Assembly (NCBI GenBank): GCA_914767715.1
Contig: OU612074.1
Location: 14,124,062 to 14,188,061 of the forward strand
Length of the DNA: 64,000 nt
Source: Membranipora membranacea
Taxonomy: Eukaryota; Bryozoa; Gymnolaemata; Cheilostomatida; Membraniporidae
Reading direction: 5' to 3'
A model generated the notes under the pieces. The model saw nothing but the letters and a program-made list of their open reading frames with translations, did not search any database and had not been told where the DNA came from. A program made the translations under genes and the position numbers. Positions 62,201 through 64,000 of the stretch are shown piece by piece. Within the stretch, counting starts at the first letter, position 1; each line of letters opens with the position of its first letter.

Positions 62201-64000
62201 CAGAAAATCTCATACAACAAATGGTAAAGTTTTGCAAATATGAATAATATATATAGTTGCATTAGTCCGGATGCTAAAAGATTATTTAAACACTGAGCGA
62301 CCTCTAAATATATCCTTTTTTAGGTTCCGAGTCTAAAATTAAACTGTTGGTGTGTACCCAGTTGGCACTTTCGCTTACATAACAATGAATGAAGCTTAAA
62401 AACCTTACAAGTCCATACTGTCACACCACGCTGCATTTAGAGAAACCTTGCGCCACTTAATCCTCCGATATAATAAATCTAGTTGTCCTACAGCAGCGTA
62501 TTCGCTAAGAGCTTTTACTCTGACAGCAAAGAAAGTAAAGTACCGAGACTCACTAACAAAACTAAAACTGAAAATTAACATGTTTACGTGTCTGTCTTTA
62601 AATGTCTACAAATTCTGATTTAGATAAAAACTCCCGAAACTTTCTGCATATTTTCTGGTACACACAGTCTCTCTTTATAAAAAAATGTACGTTTCTCAAT
62701 AGGGTCAAAGCTCACGGTCATAATCGTCATTTTGAGATAAATATTGTGAGTGTCACATTTTTGCTGGCTTGTCATGGGTTGATGTTGTTATCACTGAGCA
62801 GACAAACTGGCACATAAGGCGACAATAAGGAGCGATAAATGAGCGTTTGATGAGTTATGAATAATCAGTAGAAAGGTGACACTTAGCCGATTAGCCTCTC
62901 TTAGTTTGATGTCATTCCAGAAAAGAGAAAGTATAGGGAAGTTGGCTCCCACGTTTTTAAATATATATTAATTTTGTTGAGTAAAGATCATATTTATTTC
63001 TATGTCATAGTGATATGCATATATATTATACCTTCAAGAGAAATTAAAAGGGCACACAATTTATTGTGTAAGACACTGGTTTTCGCTTTGGTGACAACAC
63101 ACTGAAATTGAGGACATACTTTTGCTGAAACCCAGTACACATGTTTGCACGGAGCTTCATATATAAGCAAATCCAGGATAAATTCTGTTCAGTTATGTAA
63201 GATCTGCATTCCGCGAGCTAAAATACACGCCATAATTAGGTCTCTTCCCAACCAAATATGCTCAGTTTGTGATGGATGATTCTCGCTGCACATTATATAG
63301 ATGATTGTGTAAAGTGGAAAGGGAGATCGGAGAGAATTATAGCATGATTGCTCAGGCGATAGTACATTTCACAGGTTAGAATGTGTCACTTAACATTGTT
63401 ACCATAGAGCCAACATCACCAACCTGAGCACATTACTATAACATAATTGCTAACGTGCTCAATTTTCCAACCTCACACATCCGCCATTTTTGCCAATCTC
63501 AACTCTGCATGATTCAATAACCTAAGATCCCCGGGTAGGAGAAGACCAGATAGGCGGGGTGCCTTATATAACCACCCCGTATGTGGCTTGTAGGGTTAGG
63601 AGAGGTTAGATGGAACGAGACGAGTGGTATCTAATGATTTCCTCTATAACTGGTCTTTATCCAGGATAATAACAGGTTAGGGGGCAGGAGTGCTACTCGA
63701 CAACTCAACACAAGGCGATAATTTCATGTTGGTAGATATCACGTTTCAATGTGCTATTAGAGACCAATTTGTGACAATTTTCCCCTTGAAGAGATAATCT
63801 GGGAAGATATAGTACTTGTATGGGTTACCTAATACAAACAGAGAAAGCGCTCCCCTACAAAACCAACCTGTCAATGTCAGTCACGGCACAACGTTACAAT
63901 CTGACAGCTGAGCATAGAACCGAACCACAACCTGCCACTGCAAGGTGCCACTGACTGGCTTGCTGACAGCCTATATTATCATTATTATTATAATACGAGC
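59275..64000. other. Probable 5' intron of the Frizzled gene
   Basis: No minus-strand Cys-rich exon matching the N-terminal CRD was recognised, so the next Frizzled exon is probably outside. No other gene, RNA or clear repeat is supported. Confidence 0.4.

Overview
The window looks like nuclear DNA of an animal. It has AT-rich intergenic sequence, genes split by GT-AG introns, and products confined to metazoans: a Frizzled receptor, a TRAF adaptor and a caspase. Divergent versions of these families together with many MULE, hAT and LINE relics suggest an early-branching animal, possibly a sponge. That placement is an inference from gene content. No species marker is visible.

Layout. 1-3535 (+) holds the last exons of a first TRAF gene; one of its introns carries a 1.9-kb foldback transposon with a 9-bp target duplication. 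3.7-8.1 kb (-) holds a decayed MULE/ZSWIM transposase-like gene, three in-phase exons of an unknown Ser/Thr/Pro-rich protein and two SGNH-hydrolase fragments. 9.5-9.7 kb is a minisatellite. 9.9-10.25 kb (+) is a broken CARD-like segment. 10.8-22.4 kb (+) is a caspase locus whose two catalytic p20 exons lie inside a 2.3-kb tandem duplication. 23.9-25.9 kb is a non-autonomous hAT element with an exact 8-bp target duplication. 28.5-29.6 kb (-) is a decayed Myb/SANT-like gene beside a TTAA-flanked MITE. 35.0-36.4 kb (-) and 39.2-39.5 kb (+) are LINE reverse-transcriptase remnants. 40.77-40.91 kb (+) is a candidate caspase C-terminal exon. 41.0-45.36 kb (+) is a complete seven-exon TRAF gene of 532 codons. 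45.5-57.2 kb is mostly gene-free. 57.2-59.3 kb (-) holds the last two exons of a Frizzled receptor, whose 5' exons were not found up to 64 kb.

Two TRAF paralogues flank a caspase and a CARD relic, so the first 45 kb reads as a small cell-death or innate-immunity cluster (inference). TRAF proteins link receptors to NF-kB, JNK and caspase pathways in known animals. The Frizzled gene is a Wnt-pathway component and has no visible link to that cluster. Many introns and spacers hold short inverted repeats (MITEs), at least two tRNA-derived SINE copies and long perfect hairpins.
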